Origin: CAG-826 sp964583155
GTDB lineage: Bacteria; Bacillota_I; Bacilli_A; RFN20; CAG-826
Length of the DNA: 64,000 nt
Direction of reading: 5' to 3'
Assembly (NCBI GenBank): GCA_964583155.1
Contig: CAZOUY010000001.1
Span: forward strand, 124,001 to 188,000
The position numbers and the translations under genes were made by a program. The notes below the pieces were generated by a model. It saw only the letters and a program-made list of their open reading frames with translations. It made no database searches and had not been told where the DNA came from. Every line of letters starts with the position of its first letter. Within the stretch, counting starts at the first letter, position 1. Below, in pieces: positions 33,482 through 42,837 of this stretch.

Positions 33482-35425
33482 ATGCAAAATCCTAAAGAAA
33501 ATGCGACATATAGTGCAAATGATTTAAGTGTTCTTGAAGGTTTAACCGCTGTTAGAAAACGGCCGGGAATGTATATTGGTTCGACTAATAGTACTGGATT
33601 ACATCATCTAGTATGGGAAATAGTCGATAATGCGATCGATGAGGCTATGGCGGGCTATGGTGATGTTATCAAAGTCACCATCCATAAGGATGGATCGGTC
33701 AGCGTCGCTGATGAAGGGCGGGGCGCACCGACAGATATGAATGAAAAGTATAAGAAACCGGGCTTGGAACTGGTTTATGCGATGCTTCATGCCGGGGGAA
33801 AATTCGGAACCGGAGCATATCAATCGGCCGGTGGTCTTCATGGTGTCGGAGCCTCGGTTGTTAACGCCTTGAGCAAGTATTTGGATGTCACGGTCAATCG
33901 TGGTGGCTTCATTTATCATATTCGTTTTGAAGACGGGGGCAAAGTAGTGGTGCCCACGGAAGTGATTGGAAAAACCATTAAGCATGGAACCTTAGTGCGT
34001 TTTTTACCGGATCCGACGATTTTTACGACCGTTGATTTTAAATGGGATATTATTTACAACCATCTCCAAGAATCGGCGTTTTTATTGAAAAATGTTCGTT
34101 TTATTTTAAAAGATGAGCGTTCTAATCTCCAGACGGAATTCTTTTATCAGGATGGTATGTCGGAGTATATTGCACAGCTCAATCAGAATAAAGAGGCGAT
34201 GAGTCCCATCGTCATGTTTGAAGATAATTCCTCCGATATTAAGGTGGAATTGGCCTTTCAATATTGCAAGCAAGATTATAATGAGACGGTTTATTCTTAT
34301 GTGAATAATTTGCGAACTCGCGATGGCGGAACGCATGAGACCGGTTTTCGCTCCGGCTTTACACGGGCCGTCAACGATTTTGCGGAAAATAATGGCCTTT
34401 TACGCGGAAAAATGAAATTGGAGGGCTCCGATATTCGTGAGGGATTGACCGCGATCATATCTTTGAAGGTTCCGGAAGCCAAATTGGAATTTGAAGGCCA
34501 GACCAAAGGCAAATTGGGAACGCCCGAGGCGAAGGCGGTTGTGGAGAACTTCATATATCAGCGCCTTAGCTATTATTTGGGAGAAAATCGCGAATTTGCG
34601 GTTGTTTTAATCAAAAAATGCATCGATTCCTTAAATGCGCGTTTAGCAGCGCGCAAGGCTAAAGAAGAGGCGCGTAACAGTAAAAAGCCCAAGCAAGAGA
34701 TGATTTTGTCTGGGAAGCTTACTCCGGCTCAATCAAAGGATTATTTTCGTAATGAGCTATTCATCGTCGAGGGTGATTCCGCCGGAGGCACAGCCCGTAC
34801 AGGTCGGGATCGCATTCATCAAGCGATCTTACCTCTTCGCGGGAAGCCTTTAAACACGGACACCGTTACCATGGAAAAGATGATGAAGAACGAAGAATTT
34901 GCCACTCTCATCAATACGATCGGAGCCGGCGTTGGCCAAAATTTCGAATTGGGTGATTCTCACTATGGAAAAATCATCATTATGACCGATGCTGATACCG
35001 ATGGCGCGCATATTCAAACCTTGCTTTTGACCTTCTTTTACCATTATATGCGTCCTTTGGTGACCAATGGCCGCATATATGTAGCGGTGCCTCCTTTATA
35101 TCGTGTCTACAAATATAAGGATAAAAAAGAGGTTCATGAGTATGCTTGGGATGATGAAGGTCTCGCGCTTGCCAAACAAAAAATCGGGGCAGGCTATCAG
35201 ATTTCGCGCTATAAAGGTTTAGGCGAAATGAATGCCGAGCAGCTTTGGGATACGACGATGAATCCCGCAACAAGAACTCTTATTAAAGTGAATATTGAAG
35301 ACCCCCTATTGGTTGAAAAGAGAATCGGTATCTTAATGGGCAAGGATGCGAGCTTGCGGAAGCAATGGATTGAAGAAAATATTGACTTCAATGCTTATGA
35401 TAACTTTATGGAGGAAAGAAAATAA
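33482..35425 (+). CDS. parE: DNA topoisomerase IV subunit B
   Basis: 647 residues. GHKL ATPase with EIVDNAIDEAMAGY (N box), DEGRGAPT and GGKFGTGAYQSAGGLHGVGASVVNALS; TOPRIM with IVEGDSAGGTARTGRDR and MTDADTDGAHI. Distinguished from GyrB by coupling to parC and by position opposite plsY. It powers decatenation of daughter chromosomes. The last base of its stop is the first base of the parC ATG (TAATGG). Confidence 0.95.
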   Translation: MQNPKENATYSANDLSVLEGLTAVRKRPGMYIGSTNSTGLHHLVWEIVDNAIDEAMAGYGDVIKVTIHKDGSVSVADEGRGAPTDMNEKYKKPGLELVYAMLHAGGKFGTGAYQSAGGLHGVGASVVNALSKYLDVTVNRGGFIYHIRFEDGGKVVVPTEVIGKTIKHGTLVRFLPDPTIFTTVDFKWDIIYNHLQESAFLLKNVRFILKDERSNLQTEFFYQDGMSEYIAQLNQNKEAMSPIVMFEDNSSDIKVELAFQYCKQDYNETVYSYVNNLRTRDGGTHETGFRSGFTRAVNDFAENNGLLRGKMKLEGSDIREGLTAIISLKVPEAKLEFEGQTKGKLGTPEAKAVVENFIYQRLSYYLGENREFAVVLIKKCIDSLNARLAARKAKEEARNSKKPKQEMILSGKLTPAQSKDYFRNELFIVEGDSAGGTARTGRDRIHQAILPLRGKPLNTDTVTMEKMMKNEEFATLINTIGAGVGQNFELGDSHYGKIIIMTDADTDGAHIQTLLLTFFYHYMRPLVTNGRIYVAVPPLYRVYKYKDKKEVHEYAWDDEGLALAKQKIGAGYQISRYKGLGEMNAEQLWDTTMNPATRTLIKVNIEDPLLVEKRIGILMGKDASLRKQWIEENIDFNAYDNFMEERK

Positions 35426-38004
35426 TGGCTAAGAAAAAAGAAACTCCTATCGAAATTGAAGAAAAAATCCAAGAAGAACCGTTAGAAGAAATTATGGGAG
35501 ATCGCTTTGCGGTCTATGCTAAATATGTTATTCAAGATCGGGCGATTCCCGATGTTCGCGATGGCTTAAAGCCAGTCCAACGACGGATAATTTATGCGAT
35601 GTATTTGGATAAAAATATCTCATCGCGCCCCACGAGGAAATGCGCTCATACGGTGGGAGCCGTCATGGGTAAATTTCACCCGCATGGTGATAGTTCCATC
35701 TATAGTGCGCTAGCGCGGATGTCCCAGGATTGGAAGGTTCGCGTTCCTTTGGTCGATTTCCAGGGTAATAATGGCTCGATCGACGGCGATTCACCGGCGG
35801 CCTATCGTTACACCGAAGCACGATTAAGCGAAATAAGCGATGAAATGATTCGTGATTTGGATAAGGAAACGGTCGATATGCAATTGACCTTCGATGATAC
35901 CCAGCTTGAGCCTGTGGTTTTACCGGCCCGTTTTCCTAATCTATTAGTCAATGGTACGGAAGGTATTGCCGTCGCTGTGGCGACCGATATTCCTCCTCAT
36001 AATCTAAAAGAAGTCAATGATGCCTTGATCTATCGGATTCAGCATCCGCATTGCAAGCTCGATGACCTTTTAATGGTCTTTCATGGCCCTGATTTTCCTA
36101 CCGGGGGCATCATCTATGAGGGCGAAGGCTTAAGATCCATCTACGAAACAGGAAAAGGTCGAATTGAAGTGGCGTCCCGCTGCCATATCACGACGGAGAG
36201 AGGCTATCCGCAAATCATCGTGACCGAGATACCTTACGGACATAATAAATCTGATATTGTTTTTGAAATCGATAAAATCCGGCATGATCGGGTGATCGAT
36301 GGAATAGTGGAGGTGCGTGATGAATCCGATCGGGAAGGTCTTCGAATCGCCATCGATTTGAAAAAAGAAGCGAATGCTAAGCTCATTTTGAACTATCTAA
36401 TGACCAAGACGAATCTTCTATCATCGTATACTGCTAATATGGTCGCGATCGTTGATAATCGTCCGAAAACTTTGAACTTAATAAGCTATCTCGATGCTTA
36501 TATTGATCATCAAAAGAATGTTATCACACGTCGTAGCCAATTTGATTTAAAGAAATTTCGCGATCGTTTGCATATCGTCAGTGGTTTGATGAAGGCCATT
36601 TCGATCGTCGATGATGTGGTCCATCTCATTCGCCGCAGTAAAGATAAAGCCGATGCAAAGCAGCGTTTGCAAGATGAGTTTCAATTTAGTGAAGTTCAAA
36701 GCGAAGCGATCGTCACTATGCAGCTTTATAAGCTATCTAATACCGATATCACCATCTTTGCCAATGAGAAAGCAAAATTGGAGAGCGATATTGCGGAATT
36801 AGAGGCCATTTTGGCTGATGAAAAGAAATTAGAGAAGGTCATTATCAATGATTTAAAAGAGATATCACGACGCTATGCGACACCTCGTAGGACATCGATT
36901 GAGGTCAAAGAAGAAACGGTCACAATCGATAAACGCGATTTGATTGCCAAAGAAGAAGTGATGATCGCTGTCACTCGTGATGGCTATTTCAAACGCTCAA
37001 CCATTAAATCTCATAAAGCGAGCGATGGTGCGCTTCCCGGAATGAAGGTAGGCGATGCCTTGGTAGGAGTGGCTAAAGCGATGACGACCGACTATCTTGT
37101 TCTTTTTACGGATCTAGGTAATTTTGCGGTCATCCCGGTGCATGAGATCCCGGAGACCAAGTGGAAAGAAGAAGGAAAGCACGTCAATGTTAATGTCAGC
37201 ATTAGCGGTGATGAAAAAATCGTGCGTTCCTTGGTTGTTACGACCTTCAAAGATGGCGTATACGTGGCCATTGTCACGAAAAATGGTCAAATCAAGCGCA
37301 CGTCATTAGAGGATTTTGCTTTACAAAGATATAATAAGCCGGTCTTATGTATGCGATTACGAAAAGATGATGCGGTCGCGGATGTCGCGATTACAACCGG
37401 CAATAATGATCTTTTATTGTTAACCAAGGATGGAAATGCTAGCCTGTTCAATGAGAATGAATTGACTCCATTAGGATTAAAGGCTGCCGGTGTTAAAGCC
37501 TTATCCCATAAAAATGCGGAAATAAGCACCTTATTGGCATATCCCATCGGGCATAAGTGGACCAAATTATTCATTTTGAGTCATGAAGGCGCAATGCGGG
37601 TTTTTGATTTTACTTCCTTGCAGCGCACGGCCCGCTTAGGCAGAATGCAGCCGATCTTTAAGTGCTTTGTTTCAAGCCCGCACACCTTATGCTACGCCGC
37701 GCCGATCGTTCGCTCGCCGGATCCATTCGTGGTTTGGGCGGTGCTCGATGATAACAAAGTGGTCGAGATTAAGGTCGATGATTTCCATGCCGTGAGTTAT
37801 GAACGGCGCATGAAGGAAAATATCAATCTCGGTGATCAGCATATCAAGGACGTTTTCCGTCAGGATGTCTTCGTCGTTGATGAAAAAACGCCGATTGAAG
37901 AGCCTCCGGTGAAAGTCATTTCTTCGCTCAAAGAGGAGAAGGATGAAAGCGATGATAAGGTCGATTATGAGCAGATTTCGATCTTTGATGATATGGGTGA
38001 TTAA
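35425..38004 (+). CDS. parC: DNA topoisomerase IV subunit A
   Basis: 859 residues. Catalytic Tyr in AAYRYTEARLS (about residue 132), breakage-reunion domain RAIPDVRDGLKPVQRRI, and a C-terminal beta-pinwheel without the GyrA box, supporting ParC. The quinolone-determining region reads HPHGDSSIYSALARM: the first Ser is conserved, but the position of S. aureus Glu84 is Ser. The acidic C-terminus (KEEKDESDDKVDYEQISIFDDMGD) is likely disordered. Ends before a strong terminator. Confidence 0.95.
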   Translation: MAKKKETPIEIEEKIQEEPLEEIMGDRFAVYAKYVIQDRAIPDVRDGLKPVQRRIIYAMYLDKNISSRPTRKCAHTVGAVMGKFHPHGDSSIYSALARMSQDWKVRVPLVDFQGNNGSIDGDSPAAYRYTEARLSEISDEMIRDLDKETVDMQLTFDDTQLEPVVLPARFPNLLVNGTEGIAVAVATDIPPHNLKEVNDALIYRIQHPHCKLDDLLMVFHGPDFPTGGIIYEGEGLRSIYETGKGRIEVASRCHITTERGYPQIIVTEIPYGHNKSDIVFEIDKIRHDRVIDGIVEVRDESDREGLRIAIDLKKEANAKLILNYLMTKTNLLSSYTANMVAIVDNRPKTLNLISYLDAYIDHQKNVITRRSQFDLKKFRDRLHIVSGLMKAISIVDDVVHLIRRSKDKADAKQRLQDEFQFSEVQSEAIVTMQLYKLSNTDITIFANEKAKLESDIAELEAILADEKKLEKVIINDLKEISRRYATPRRTSIEVKEETVTIDKRDLIAKEEVMIAVTRDGYFKRSTIKSHKASDGALPGMKVGDALVGVAKAMTTDYLVLFTDLGNFAVIPVHEIPETKWKEEGKHVNVNVSISGDEKIVRSLVVTTFKDGVYVAIVTKNGQIKRTSLEDFALQRYNKPVLCMRLRKDDAVADVAITTGNNDLLLLTKDGNASLFNENELTPLGLKAAGVKALSHKNAEISTLLAYPIGHKWTKLFILSHEGAMRVFDFTSLQRTARLGRMQPIFKCFVSSPHTLCYAAPIVRSPDPFVVWAVLDDNKVVEIKVDDFHAVSYERRMKENINLGDQHIKDVFRQDVFVVDEKTPIEEPPVKVISSLKEEKDESDDKVDYEQISIFDDMGD

Positions 38005-38021
38005 AGAATTATAAAAATATA

Positions 38022-38072
38022 AAAAGCTATGGCCAGATTAACGTTTAAGCGTTATCAATCGCCATAGCTTTT
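38022..38072. terminator. Bidirectional terminator after parC
   Basis: AAAAGCTATGGC pairs with GCCATAGCTTTT (12 bp), and the enclosed loop holds a second hairpin (GATTAACG, TTTAAG, CGTTATC). Serves parC and the convergent membrane-protein gene. Confidence 0.88.
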
Positions 38073-38093
38073 ATTATGTAAAATCAAATACAT

Positions 38094-38423
38094 CTAGAAG
38101 GTGAAGAGATATTTTATCAGGCTAGAGGAAGCATCGGGATCATTTTTTGATGCAATGACAACAAGGACCTGTAAAGTGACCGCGCATACAAAGAGCAATC
38201 CCGCATAGATTAAATTGCTAACAAGATTCAATTTTCGATGCTCATCATCATTATCGCGAAAAATGATCGGCAAACTGCAAATAGCGCAAAGAATACCGAT
38301 AAGAGGTATAAACATGCTCGCGGCCGCTCCGATAATCAGAATCGGCGAAAAATAACGATCCACAGGCTTTGCGGTCGAATCATTTTCTGGTGTCATCGGG
38401 CTTTCAAATTTAATCTCTTCCAT
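38094..38423 (-). CDS. Small membrane protein, unknown
   Basis: 109 residues from ATG 38423; ATG 38435 is also in frame but a TATAAT at 38450-38455 would then leave a leader of only about 8 bases, and AAGG would touch the start codon. Two or three hydrophobic segments: about residues 27-46 (ILIIGAAASMFIPLIGILCAI), a short one after it, and 69-91 (NLIYAGLLFVCAVTLQVLVVIA). No family recognised. It lies between parC and sigK, downstream of sigK on the same strand, with its own -10 inside or just past the sigK 3' end. Confidence 0.6.
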   Translation of the reverse strand: MEEIKFESPMTPENDSTAKPVDRYFSPILIIGAAASMFIPLIGILCAICSLPIIFRDNDDEHRKLNLVSNLIYAGLLFVCAVTLQVLVVIASKNDPDASSSLIKYLFTF

Positions 38424-38472
38424 AATCTCATTCATCCTTTTCTAAAATGATTATACCTTATTTTGCAATTAA

Positions 38473-39162
38473 TTACTTATTTTTTTTAAATTCTTGCAAA
38501 AGCTTTGTTAAAGCCCGCTTTTCGATGCGGGAAACATAGGAACGCGAAATGCCATACATTTTGGCGATTTCCCGTTGCGTATGCTCCTTTTCATTTTGGA
38601 GTCCATATCGAAGCGAGAGTATCCTTAACTCTCGATCATCAAGAACCTGCAGGTATTTCAAAAGAGCGGCAATGTTTTGCTCCCTTTCAATGTGATCGAC
38701 AACATCTTCGTTATCGGAAGGGAAGACATCCATCCAGGTGATCTCACTTCCATCCTTATCGAGGCCGATCGCTTCGAAGAGGGATACGCTTTTGACCGAT
38801 CTTTTAGCGCTTCGTAGGGTCATTAAAATTTCATTTTCAATGCATTTTGCCGCATAAGTTGCAAGTTTCACATTTTTATCCGGTTGATAGGAATCGATCG
38901 CTTTGATGAGGCCTAAGGTGCCAATGGAGATTAAATCTTCATTCGATTCATCGGTGGAATCATATTTTTTGGCGATATGGGCGACTAAGCGGAGATTGTG
39001 CTCAATTAGCTTAATGCGCGCTTCGTGATGGGTTTTCTCGTCGAATAATTGCTGAAGAAGCTCATTTTCTTCTTCGGGATCAAGCTTCGGAGGAAAAACC
39101 CCATTTTGAATGAAGCCCACAAAGTAGCGGATATTAAAAAGCAGTTCAAGAAGGAAATCCAT
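38473..39162 (-). CDS. sigK: Sporulation sigma factor SigK (pro-form)
   Basis: 229 residues, intact with no skin-type interruption. An N-terminal hydrophobic pro-sequence (MDFLLELLFNIRYFVGFIQNGVFPPKL) precedes region 2 (HNLRLVAHIAKKYDSTDESNEDLISIGTLGLIKAIDSYQPDKNVKLATYAAKCIENEILM) and region 4 (HTQREIAKMYGISRSYVSRIEKRALTKL), which closely follow B. subtilis SigK. SigK drives late mother-cell genes (coat, cortex) after SpoIVFB removes the pro-sequence in response to SpoIVB from the forespore; spoIVB is at 50.6 kb. GAGGTGAT precedes the ATG. SigE, its relative, has a longer hydrophobic head, so SigK is preferred. Confidence 0.9.
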   Translation of the reverse strand: MDFLLELLFNIRYFVGFIQNGVFPPKLDPEEENELLQQLFDEKTHHEARIKLIEHNLRLVAHIAKKYDSTDESNEDLISIGTLGLIKAIDSYQPDKNVKLATYAAKCIENEILMTLRSAKRSVKSVSLFEAIGLDKDGSEITWMDVFPSDNEDVVDHIEREQNIAALLKYLQVLDDRELRILSLRYGLQNEKEHTQREIAKMYGISRSYVSRIEKRALTKLLQEFKKNK

Positions 39163-39198
39163 TTCATCACCTCATCAAACTTTATTAAAAGAGAAGGG

Positions 39199-39224
39199 AA
39201 TTTATGAATTGAAATCGCGAGTAT
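39199..39224 (-). promoter_or_regulatory. Possible SigE-type promoter of sigK
   Basis: On the minus strand ATA (39224-39222), 15-bp spacer, CATAAATT (39206-39199), compatible with the SigE pattern ATA-n15/16-CATAnnnT. It is about 37 bases before the start codon. B. subtilis sigK is SigE-dependent; this fits but the motif is short. Confidence 0.4.
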
Positions 39225-39360
39225 CGAAAAAGTTGGGCATCGAGATTTTTTTTAGAAAAATATTATAAAAACTTCGAAAATTATTCATTTTTCTAAAAGT
39301 AAATAAGTTTATTTTATATTGATTATTTAGTATAATGTTATATCATGGAGGTCACGATTT

Positions 39361-39885
39361 ATGCTTCAAAAATTCATTCCTGATTATTACGTCACTAATA
39401 CCTTTGCGATTCCGATGGCTTTTTTTCATAAGCACGGCATAAAATATGTTCTTTGTGACCTCGATAACACCCTCGATTCTTATCGATTATTTACACCATC
39501 AAAGCGCGTTGAGGAATGGAAGCAGCGATTGAATAGTGAAGGGATTGAACTCCTTATCATTTCCAATAATCACGGTAACCGCGTTCAAGAGTATTGTCAT
39601 AAACTAGCGGTTGACTTTTCGTATAGCACCCGCAAACCATTTATCAAGCGCTTATTAACATTTTTAGACTCGAAGGGTATCGATAAGACCCACTGCGCGC
39701 TGATTGGCGACCAATTGTTAACGGATGTCGCCTGTGGCAAAAAAAGCGGTATTTTAACCATTCTCACCGAGCCCTTGGTCAAGGAGGATCAATGGACCAC
39801 GCGATTTAATCGTTTAATCGATAGACCTCTTCGCAAGCATCTTAAAAAGAAGGGTAAAATAGTACTTATGGAGGATGAACAATGA
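39361..39885 (+). CDS. yqeG: YqeG family HAD phosphatase
   Basis: 174 residues. HAD motif I is DLDNTLDSY (about residues 31-39), motif II ISNNHG, and motif III-IV KPFIKRLLTFL...IGDQLLTDVACGKKSG. YqeG proteins are small class III HAD phosphatases, related to PGP phosphatases; B. subtilis YqeG has been linked to phosphatidylglycerolphosphate dephosphorylation. First gene of the yqeG-yqeH-yhbY-nadD/yqeK-rsfS cluster; overlaps yqeH by 4 bases. Confidence 0.93.
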   Translation: MLQKFIPDYYVTNTFAIPMAFFHKHGIKYVLCDLDNTLDSYRLFTPSKRVEEWKQRLNSEGIELLIISNNHGNRVQEYCHKLAVDFSYSTRKPFIKRLLTFLDSKGIDKTHCALIGDQLLTDVACGKKSGILTILTEPLVKEDQWTTRFNRLIDRPLRKHLKKKGKIVLMEDEQ

Positions 39886-41015
39886 AAAATAGCGATAAAA
39901 GGTATTGCTTTGGATGTGGGGCTATCCTCCAAAGTGATGATCCGTCTCAAAGCGGTTATATTCCCCTAAAAGCGTTGCACGATGATAAAGCGGTGCTTTG
40001 CCAACGTTGCTTTCGAATCCAAAATTATCGCCAAGAGGACAATATTCTTCCCATTAGCGGCGATTATTGGAAAATCCTGCAAAAGGCGCGAAGGAAGCGC
40101 GCTTTAATCGTCTATGTGATCGATTTCTTTACCTACGATTTTTCCTTTGTGGATCAGGTGAATGCGATCCTAAAGGGATTGAGCATTTTGATTGTTGCGA
40201 ATAAGCGTGATATTCTCCCGAAATCATTGAATGATCACGATCTAATGACGAGGACGAAAAAAATAGCCGTCAATAAAGGCCTGAAAATCGTCGATATTCT
40301 TTTAACGAGTGCGGAGAAAAACTATCATATCGATGAATTGCTATGCAAAATCAATTTATATCGAAAGGGACATGATGTTTATGTCGTTGGCAGTGTTTCG
40401 GCCGGTAAATCATCGCTCATCAATGCCTTATTGAAGAATTATATTAATTTAACTTCGCATCTTATTACGACCTCACCATTTCCCGGAACGACCTTGGATG
40501 TCATCGAAGTTCCTCTTGATGAGCGGTCTTATATCTATGATACTCCCGGATTGCCGATTAAAGGCTCTTTGCTCGATATTGTGGATCGACGCTTGATAAA
40601 TGATATTATTCCGCAAAAGGAAATGAAGGCCCGTATCTACCAAATTACCTCGAAGCAATCGCTTCTTATTGGCGGATTGGCGCGTTTTGACTATTTAGAG
40701 GGGCCTAAAAGCAATTTTGTGGTTTACGCCTCTGAACGTATCTTAATTCAAAGATCAAAGCTCGAGAAGGCCTCTAAATCATTTTTCTCGCTTATCAATA
40801 GCGGCCAAATTAAACCGACGGACACTCATTTTCAAAATCCGGAGGACTTCATGACCAACGAGTATTCTCTTGAAGAAGGGGAGTATGAGATATGTATTAT
40901 CGGCTACTGTTGGATTATTGTCAAAGCGCAATTCATGAAAATAGCAATTACGATTCCGAAGAATGTGGAAATAAACATCCGGAGAATCGATCAAAATATG
41001 GAGGAATTATGTTAA
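39882..41015 (+). CDS. yqeH: Ribosome biogenesis GTPase YqeH
   Basis: 377 residues. N-terminal zinc finger (CFGCGAILQ...LCQRCFRIQNY), then a circularly permuted GTPase with G4 NKRD before G1 (GSVSAGKSSLINAL) and G3 DTPGL, followed by the C-terminal domain. YqeH acts in 30S assembly. Overlaps yqeG and yhbY. In Bacillus aroE sits between yqeH and yqeI; it is absent here. Confidence 0.96.
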   Translation: MKNSDKRYCFGCGAILQSDDPSQSGYIPLKALHDDKAVLCQRCFRIQNYRQEDNILPISGDYWKILQKARRKRALIVYVIDFFTYDFSFVDQVNAILKGLSILIVANKRDILPKSLNDHDLMTRTKKIAVNKGLKIVDILLTSAEKNYHIDELLCKINLYRKGHDVYVVGSVSAGKSSLINALLKNYINLTSHLITTSPFPGTTLDVIEVPLDERSYIYDTPGLPIKGSLLDIVDRRLINDIIPQKEMKARIYQITSKQSLLIGGLARFDYLEGPKSNFVVYASERILIQRSKLEKASKSFFSLINSGQIKPTDTHFQNPEDFMTNEYSLEEGEYEICIIGYCWIIVKAQFMKIAITIPKNVEINIRRIDQNMEELC

Positions 41016-41302
41016 CACAAACGCAGAAAAAACAACTCAAGGCGCTATCGAATAATGTCGAAGCCATATATCAAATCGGCAAAAGAGAAATCGGAGAGAC
41101 GCAATTGATTATGCTTGATAATGCCTTAGAAGCGCGAGAACTAATCAAAATTACCGTTTTAAAGACGGTTACGACCTCAATAACCGAATTGGCGATTGAA
41201 CTTTCGATGTCCTTAAAAGCCGAAGTGGTGCAGGTAATCGGGCGAGTCATTACCTTGTATCGCAAAAATCGGGAAAAACCGCGAATTCACCTCGAAAAAT
41301 GA
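41009..41302 (+). CDS. yhbY: YhbY-type RNA-binding protein (CRM domain)
   Basis: 97 residues from ATG 41009 (GGAGGAA upstream). The GKR-like loop of CRM domains is present as IYQIGKREIGETQLIMLDNALEARELIKITVL, with VVQVIGRVITLYRKNREKP at the end. Binds pre-50S particles. An upstream extension of the frame lies inside yqeH and is not used. Corresponds to B. subtilis yqeI. Confidence 0.93.
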   Translation: MLTQTQKKQLKALSNNVEAIYQIGKREIGETQLIMLDNALEARELIKITVLKTVTTSITELAIELSMSLKAEVVQVIGRVITLYRKNREKPRIHLEK

Positions 41303-42417
41303 TGAAAAAGATTATTTTGTTTGGAGGATCGTTCGATCCTATTCATAACGGACATCTCAAGATGGCAAGCCAAGCCCTAAAAGAGCTGGAAGCGGATGAG
41401 GTCATATTTATTCCCGCCAAAAATCCGCGTTGGAAAGAGCAGCCTAGCGACCAGACTGATCGCTTGAAGATGCTAGCGTTAGCGCTCAGATACTATCCAC
41501 GCTTTCATGTTTCGTCCATCGAATTAGATTCGCCTGATGGCGGCTTTTATACGATTGATACGATTAAGGAATTATTCAAAAAAGACGAAGAAAATGGCCA
41601 AAAAAAGCAATATTATTATTTAATAGGTGAGGATCATCTCGAAAAGCTTTCTTTATGGCATGATATTGAAACGCTCGCGAATCTTGTTCAATTCGTTGCC
41701 TATGATCGCGGTGATGATAGTTGGAGCCCGCTAGCACGGCAAAATGCGACTCATTACCACGTCCGCCTTTTAAAAGGTCGACGTCATAATGTATCGAGCA
41801 CTATGGTTAGAAATCTTCAATCGATCGATGTGCCATTCGCCGTCTTAAAATATATTGTCGATCATCATTTATATCGCTATCATGAAATATATGATTTAGT
41901 AGGAGAGAAGCGCTACCTTCATTCAAGCTCAGTTGCATTTTTAGCCAAAAAAATCGCAAAAAACAACAAAATTTCCGAATATAAGGCGTTTGTTGCGGGG
42001 ATACTTCATGATGTTGGTAAGTATCTCGATCGCAAAGAGGAAGGAAAGCGCATCATGGAAGAGGAGTGGGCGGATATGAAGAGCCTTCCTTTGGTGACCT
42101 TTCATCAGTTTATTGGCGCGACATTGGCTAAAAATCGATTTAATATCGATGATTTGGAGATTATCGACGCCATTGCCTATCATTGCACAGGGAAGAGCGA
42201 AATGGGGACAATCGGGAAAATTATTTACGCTAGTGATAAAATTGAACCGCTGCGGGGCTATGATTCTTCCGAATATATAGCCGCTTGCTTAAGCAATATT
42301 GAATCAGGATTTATAATCGTTTTACGCGCGAACAAAGAATTTTTAGAAGAGAAGAATAGAGATATCCATAACTATTTGAGCGATGCGTGCTTCGATTACT
42401 ATTTAGGAGGTAATTAG
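41299..42417 (+). CDS. nadD: NadD-YqeK fusion: nicotinate-nucleotide adenylyltransferase + HD hydrolase
   Basis: 372 residues in one frame. Residues 1-195 are NadD: FGGSFDPIHNGHLKMA (nucleotidyltransferase HxGH loop) and RRHNVSSTMVR (the ISSTxxR motif). Residues 196-372 are YqeK: LHSSSVAFLAKKIA, ILHDVGKY (HD motif) and YHCTGKSEMGTIGKIIYASDKIEP. NadD makes deamido-NAD; YqeK hydrolyses Ap4A symmetrically. Bacillus has them as two adjacent genes; the fusion is known in mollicute-like lineages. No stop or frameshift between the halves. AUGs at 41299 or 41302 overlap the yhbY stop. Confidence 0.94.
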   Translation: MMKKIILFGGSFDPIHNGHLKMASQALKELEADEVIFIPAKNPRWKEQPSDQTDRLKMLALALRYYPRFHVSSIELDSPDGGFYTIDTIKELFKKDEENGQKKQYYYLIGEDHLEKLSLWHDIETLANLVQFVAYDRGDDSWSPLARQNATHYHVRLLKGRRHNVSSTMVRNLQSIDVPFAVLKYIVDHHLYRYHEIYDLVGEKRYLHSSSVAFLAKKIAKNNKISEYKAFVAGILHDVGKYLDRKEEGKRIMEEEWADMKSLPLVTFHQFIGATLAKNRFNIDDLEIIDAIAYHCTGKSEMGTIGKIIYASDKIEPLRGYDSSEYIAACLSNIESGFIIVLRANKEFLEEKNRDIHNYLSDACFDYYLGGN

Positions 42418-42418
42418 A

Positions 42419-42769
42419 ATGATAGAAGTAACATTAAAGAGTATCATCAAAGCGATTGATGATAAATTAGGAGAAGAATTGGAAATTATCGATGTCAGTG
42501 AGTTAACGCCATTAGCGAATTACTATGTGATTTGCACCGCAAGCAATAGCCGTCGTCTAAATGCGATTAAAGAAGCCGTTGTGGAAGCGGTTGAGAAGCT
42601 CGGCCTTTCAATCCATCATGTTGAAGGGAAGAGCAATAGCGAGTGGCTTCTTGTCGATGCTCATGATATCATAGTTCATATCCTAACACCTAATGAAAGA
42701 GAGCGATTGAATTTTGAGGAGCTCTTTAAGAATCAGCCGCATATTGATCCTGCCTCTTATTTGGAATAA
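42419..42769 (+). CDS. rsfS: Ribosomal silencing factor RsfS
   Basis: 116 residues. Signature DVSELTPLANYYVICTASNSRRLNAIKEAV, HHVEGKSNSEWLLVDAHDIIVHILTPNERERLNFEELF. RsfS binds uL14 and blocks subunit joining in starvation. AGGAGG precedes the ATG; starts one base after the fusion gene. Last gene of the cluster, closed by a terminator. Confidence 0.96.
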   Translation: MIEVTLKSIIKAIDDKLGEELEIIDVSELTPLANYYVICTASNSRRLNAIKEAVVEAVEKLGLSIHHVEGKSNSEWLLVDAHDIIVHILTPNERERLNFEELFKNQPHIDPASYLE

Positions 42770-42805
42770 TAATCTCTCTACTTGAATGATATTTTACGAA
42801 TCGTT

Positions 42806-42837
42806 AAAAGGACTCTTATTTAAATGGAGTCCTTTTT
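42806..42837 (+). terminator. Terminator after rsfS
   Basis: AAAAGGACTC, loop TTATTTAAATG, GAGTCCTTTTTT. Confidence 0.9.

Noticed and set aside
39301..39336. AAGTTTATTT...TTTAGTATAAT before yqeG as a seventh TTAGT array
   Set aside because: Core spacing is 23 bp, not a multiple of 11, and TAGTATAAT is better read as the yqeG -10 region.
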